Of a DNA stretch of 64,000 bases, positions 61,269 through 64,000 are shown piece by piece. A model generated the notes under the pieces. That model was not told the origin of the DNA. It did not search any database and saw only the letters and a list, made by a program, of their open reading frames with translations. Where the stretch lies: assembly GCF_937425535.1 (NCBI RefSeq), contig NZ_OW485601.1:1824501-1888500 (forward strand). The letters run 5' to 3'. How positions within the stretch are numbered: position 1 is the first letter of the stretch; every line of letters starts with the position of its first letter. The position numbers were made by a program, and so were the translations under genes. The stretch comes from Rhodovastum atsumiense (GTDB lineage Bacteria; Pseudomonadota; Alphaproteobacteria; Acetobacterales; Acetobacteraceae).

Positions 61269-62470
61269 CCCTGCGGCGCGTCGCCGTCACCGGCCTCGGC
61301 GGCATCGCCGCGACCGGCCATGACGCGGTCGCGCTGGCGTCAGCACTGGCAGCCGGACTCTGCGGCATCCGCCCGATCGCCAATATCCCGACCGACCGTC
61401 TTTCCATCCGCACCGCCGCCGAGGTCACCGGCTTCGATCCCGCGGTGCATTTCGAGCCGCGCCGCCTCGCCCAGCTCGATCGCACCGCGCAATTCGCCCT
61501 GGTCGCCGCGCGGCAGGCAATGCAGGGGGACGCACTTGCCGGCCTTGCCCCGACGCGCGCCGGGGTCGTGCTGGGGGCAGCCATCGGCCAGGGCACCTAC
61601 GAGACGGCCTATCACGACTTCTACGCCGAGGGCCTCAACCGCTTTCCTCCGCTCACCCTTCCTCGCTGCATGCCCAGTGGCGCGGCCAGCCTGGTTTCCA
61701 TGGAATTCGGCCTGCGCGGCCCCTGCTTCGCCCCCGCCTCGGCCTGCGCCTCCTCGACCCACGCGATCGGGCTCACCTTCCACATGATCCGCGGCGGCCT
61801 GCTCGACCTGGCACTGGCCGGCGGCAGCGATGCCTCGATCACGCCCGGTTGCGTCAAGGGCTGGGAAGCGCTGCGCGTGCTCAGCCCCGATCTGTGCCGG
61901 CCGTTCTCGCGCGACCGCACCGGCCTCGTCCTGGGCGAAGGCGCCGCCGTGTTCCTGCTGGAGGAATACCAACACGCCCACGCCCGCGGGGCGACGATCC
62001 ATGCGGAGATCCTGGGCTTCGGCATGGGGGCCGACGCCGCCGACCTGACCGCCCCGAGCGCGGAGGGCGCCGCCGAGGCGATGCAGGCGGCGCTCGCCGA
62101 TGCCGGCCTGCCGGCCGCCACGATCGATTATATCAACGCCCACGGCACCGGCACGCGACTGAACGACCGCACCGAAACCGCCGCCATCCGCCGCGTGTTC
62201 GGCCCGCACCCGCCGCCGGTCTCCTCGGTGAAATCGATGCTCGGACATTGCCTCTGCGCGGGTGGCGCGCTGGAGTTCCTGGCCACCGTCGCGGCGCTGC
62301 GCCGCGGCCTGCTGCCGCCCACGATCAATTTCCGCGAACCCGATCCGGAATGCGATCTCGACTGCGTGCCGAATGTGGCGCGGGCGGCTGCGATCGAGGT
62401 GGCAATGTCCAACTCCTTCGCCTTTGGCGGGCTGAACGCCGTGCTGGTGGCGCGGCGGGCCGGGCCATGA
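61265..62470 (+). CDS. Beta-ketoacyl-ACP synthase (KAS II/FabF-like)
   Basis: Condensing enzyme of 401 residues. Catalytic Cys-His-His triad: C161 in PASACASSTHA, histidine in NAHGTGTRLND and histidine in SVKSMLGHCLCAGG. Also AGGSDASITPGCVKGWEALRVLS. It starts at TTG 61265, overlapping the ACP stop, and its stop overlaps the next start by ATGA, so translation is coupled. Probably extends or supplies the starter chain for the type III synthase. Confidence 0.93.
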   Translation: MTLRRVAVTGLGGIAATGHDAVALASALAAGLCGIRPIANIPTDRLSIRTAAEVTGFDPAVHFEPRRLAQLDRTAQFALVAARQAMQGDALAGLAPTRAGVVLGAAIGQGTYETAYHDFYAEGLNRFPPLTLPRCMPSGAASLVSMEFGLRGPCFAPASACASSTHAIGLTFHMIRGGLLDLALAGGSDASITPGCVKGWEALRVLSPDLCRPFSRDRTGLVLGEGAAVFLLEEYQHAHARGATIHAEILGFGMGADAADLTAPSAEGAAEAMQAALADAGLPAATIDYINAHGTGTRLNDRTETAAIRRVFGPHPPPVSSVKSMLGHCLCAGGALEFLATVAALRRGLLPPTINFREPDPECDLDCVPNVARAAAIEVAMSNSFAFGGLNAVLVARRAGP

Positions 62471-63567
62471 GCGCAGAGGCGTATCTCAACCGCATCGGCA
62501 CCGCGGTGCCGGCGCACGACATCCACGCCCCCTTCGTCGCCTTCGCCCGCACCCTGCTGCCCGATGCGCGCACCCGGCTGGTGCTCGACCGCATGGCCGA
62601 GCGCGCCGGCATCGAGCGCCGCTGGTCGCTGCTGCGCCCGGGCAATCTCGCCGCCGGCGAGGTGGACGCCGACGGGTTCTATGGGCGCGGCCGCTTCCCC
62701 GGCACCGCCGCGCGCATGGCGCTGTATGAGCGCGGCGCGCCGGACCTGGCGGTGCGGGCGGTGGGCGATCTCGGCCTCGATGCCGCCGCGATGGCGCGCA
62801 TCACCCATCTGGTCATCGCGTCCTGCACCGGTTTCTCGGCGCCTGGGCTTGATCTGCAACTCGTGGCACGGTTGGGCCTGCGCCCCGGTGTCGCACGCAG
62901 CCTGATCGGCTTCATGGGGTGTGCCGCCGCCGTGCCGGCATTGCGCATGGCTCGTGATGCGGTGCGGGCCGATCCCTCCGCGCGCGTGCTGGTCGTCACC
63001 CTGGAACTCTGCACCCTGCACTTCCAGGAAACCGCCGACCTGGAAACGGTGCTGTCCTTCCTGCTGTTCGGCGACGGTGCCGCCGCGGCGCTGGTTTCGG
63101 CCGACCCGACCGGTTTCGCCCTCGGCGATTTCCGCAGCACGCTGATCCCCGACAGCGCCGGTCTGATCACCTGGCACATCGGCGATGGCGGCTTCCTGAT
63201 GCACCTCTCCGGCCAGGTGCCCGGCCGCATCGCGGCGGCGCTGCGCGACGACCTGACGCGCGCCGACCCCGCCGGCATCCTGCGCGGCGAGGGACCGCAG
63301 GCAGTCGATCTCTGGGCCGTGCATGCCGGCGGGCGCACCGTGCTGGACGCGGTGGAAATCGGCCTGCGGCTCGGCCCCGACGCACTGGGCGCGTCACGTG
63401 CCGTGCTGCGCGGGCATGGCAACATGTCCTCGGCGACCGTAATGTTCGTGCTGCGCCGCCTGCTCGACGGCCCCGCGGCCGATCGGGCGAAGGGCGCGCG
63501 CGGCCTCGCCATGGCGTTCGGGCCCGGCATGGCCGCGGAAAGCTTCCGCTTCCACCGGGTGGGATGA
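62467..63567 (+). CDS. Type III polyketide synthase (chalcone/stilbene synthase family)
   Basis: A 366-residue ketosynthase. Catalytic C152 in SLIGFMGCAAAVPALR, H286 in DLWAVHAGGRTVLDAVE and N319 in RGHGNMSSATVMFVL match the Cys-His-Asn triad. Other family features are CTGFSAPGLDLQL and FGDGAAAALVS. Members make pyrones, phloroglucinols or alkylresorcinols from an acyl starter and malonyl-CoA; the starter here may come from the ACP via the adjacent KAS. The neighbouring methyltransferase gene begins 4 bp after the stop. Confidence 0.93.
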   Translation: MSAEAYLNRIGTAVPAHDIHAPFVAFARTLLPDARTRLVLDRMAERAGIERRWSLLRPGNLAAGEVDADGFYGRGRFPGTAARMALYERGAPDLAVRAVGDLGLDAAAMARITHLVIASCTGFSAPGLDLQLVARLGLRPGVARSLIGFMGCAAAVPALRMARDAVRADPSARVLVVTLELCTLHFQETADLETVLSFLLFGDGAAAALVSADPTGFALGDFRSTLIPDSAGLITWHIGDGGFLMHLSGQVPGRIAAALRDDLTRADPAGILRGEGPQAVDLWAVHAGGRTVLDAVEIGLRLGPDALGASRAVLRGHGNMSSATVMFVLRRLLDGPAADRAKGARGLAMAFGPGMAAESFRFHRVG

Positions 63568-63570
63568 TCC

Positions 63571-64000
63571 ATGGACCTGTCGCGTCGCAGCGATCTGCCG
63601 GAAGTGATGAACGACCCCGCCACCCCGCCGGAGGTGCTGGCGCGCTGCCTCGCCGATCTCGCCACGGTCAACCGGCTGACCCTGACCCACCGCCCGACCT
63701 TGCGCTTCCTGGCGCGGGCGACGCGCGACTGGCCGCGCGGCACGCCTGTCTCGGTGCTGGACGTGGCGTACGGCCAGGGCGACCTGTTGCGTGCCGTCCA
63801 TCGGTGGGCCCTGCGCGCGGGGTTGGTGCCGGTGCTGGCCGGCCTCGACCTCGACCCGCGCAGCGCCGGCATCGCCGCCGCCGCGACGCCCGCGGACATG
63901 ACGATCGCCTGGCAAACCGGCGACGTGTTCGACCATGTCCCCAACCCGCCGCCGGACTTCATCGTCAGTTCCCAGTTCGCCCACCATCTGAACGACGCAC
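63571..64000 (+). CDS. SAM-dependent methyltransferase (3' end outside window)
   Basis: The first 143 residues of a class I methyltransferase. It begins MDLSRRSDLPEVMNDPATPP and reads LTLTHRPTLRFLARATR, then motif I LDVAYGQGDLLR (Tyr where many relatives have Cys), the acidic motif II region LAGLDLDPRS, and DFIVSSQFAHHL near the edge. Related genes accompany type III polyketide synthases, where an FAD-dependent oxidoreductase often follows. It likely methylates the polyketide or a lipid tail. Confidence 0.8.
   Translation, partial: MDLSRRSDLPEVMNDPATPPEVLARCLADLATVNRLTLTHRPTLRFLARATRDWPRGTPVSVLDVAYGQGDLLRAVHRWALRAGLVPVLAGLDLDPRSAGIAAAATPADMTIAWQTGDVFDHVPNPPPDFIVSSQFAHHLNDA

Noticed and set aside
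1-64000. Mobile elements, prophage or CRISPR arrays
   Set aside because: No transposase, integrase, phage structural gene, direct-repeat/spacer array or attachment-site duplication next to the three tRNA genes was found.

Overview
The window is high-GC DNA packed with genes and short gaps. Its content points to an alphaproteobacterium, most likely of the family Acetobacteraceae: the flagellar regulators FlaF, FlbT and an FlbD-like sigma-54 activator, an aat-accC-accB-aroQ block, phosphatidylserine synthase next to decarboxylase, a DUF2842 protein, and tRNA-Trp directly before secE-nusG. The genus cannot be fixed from the sequence. No insertion sequence, integrase, phage gene or CRISPR array was found; this reads as chromosomal core with a few accessory loci.

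Layout. 1-5.6 kb: minus-strand aat/accC/accB/aroQ, thiS-thiG on the plus strand, and a YihY-type membrane protein. 5.9-13 kb: a PLP decarboxylase, a dienelactone hydrolase-like enzyme, a chemoreceptor ending in a PilZ domain, and a tight operon of a two-subunit CoA-transferase plus a CaiB-type CoA-transferase. 13-18 kb: aquaporin, phospholipid synthesis (pssA, psd), cytochrome b561, a LOG-type protein and tRNA-Pro. 18-28 kb: a peroxiredoxin, an unusual ComM-N/RadC fusion, an outer-membrane barrel behind a Fur-box-like site, a complete ugpBAEC-type ABC importer, apt and a Bug-like binding protein.

27.8-47.5 kb is a flagellar island. flaF, flagellin, flbT, flgL, flgK and flgE run left on the minus strand. 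fliK-flgD, then fliF-fliG-fliH-fliN-flbD-flhA-flhF, run right. Two good sigma-54 promoters fire outward from the flgE/fliK gap and flank a CGGCA-N5-TGCCG palindrome. The same palindrome lies in a larger inverted repeat upstream of fliF, beside a weaker sigma-54 candidate. Since the sigma-54 activator gene is in the fliF operon, this suggests an FlbD-style circuit that activates late genes and controls its own operon. fliH holds a run of twelve C's. A string of five hairpins separates flhA from flhF; its last two hairpins recur between aat and accC with a compensatory base-pair change.

47.6-64 kb: formate-tetrahydrofolate ligase, a PhnW-like aminotransferase, a nitrilase-family enzyme, NAD kinase, a RgpF-like glycan protein, nusG/secE/tRNA-Trp, a large multi-PAS hybrid histidine kinase behind an AT-rich gap, tRNA-Gly, a ribosome-hibernation factor fused to a cold-shock domain, and, running off the right edge, a translationally coupled acyl carrier protein / ketosynthase / type III polyketide synthase / methyltransferase operon.
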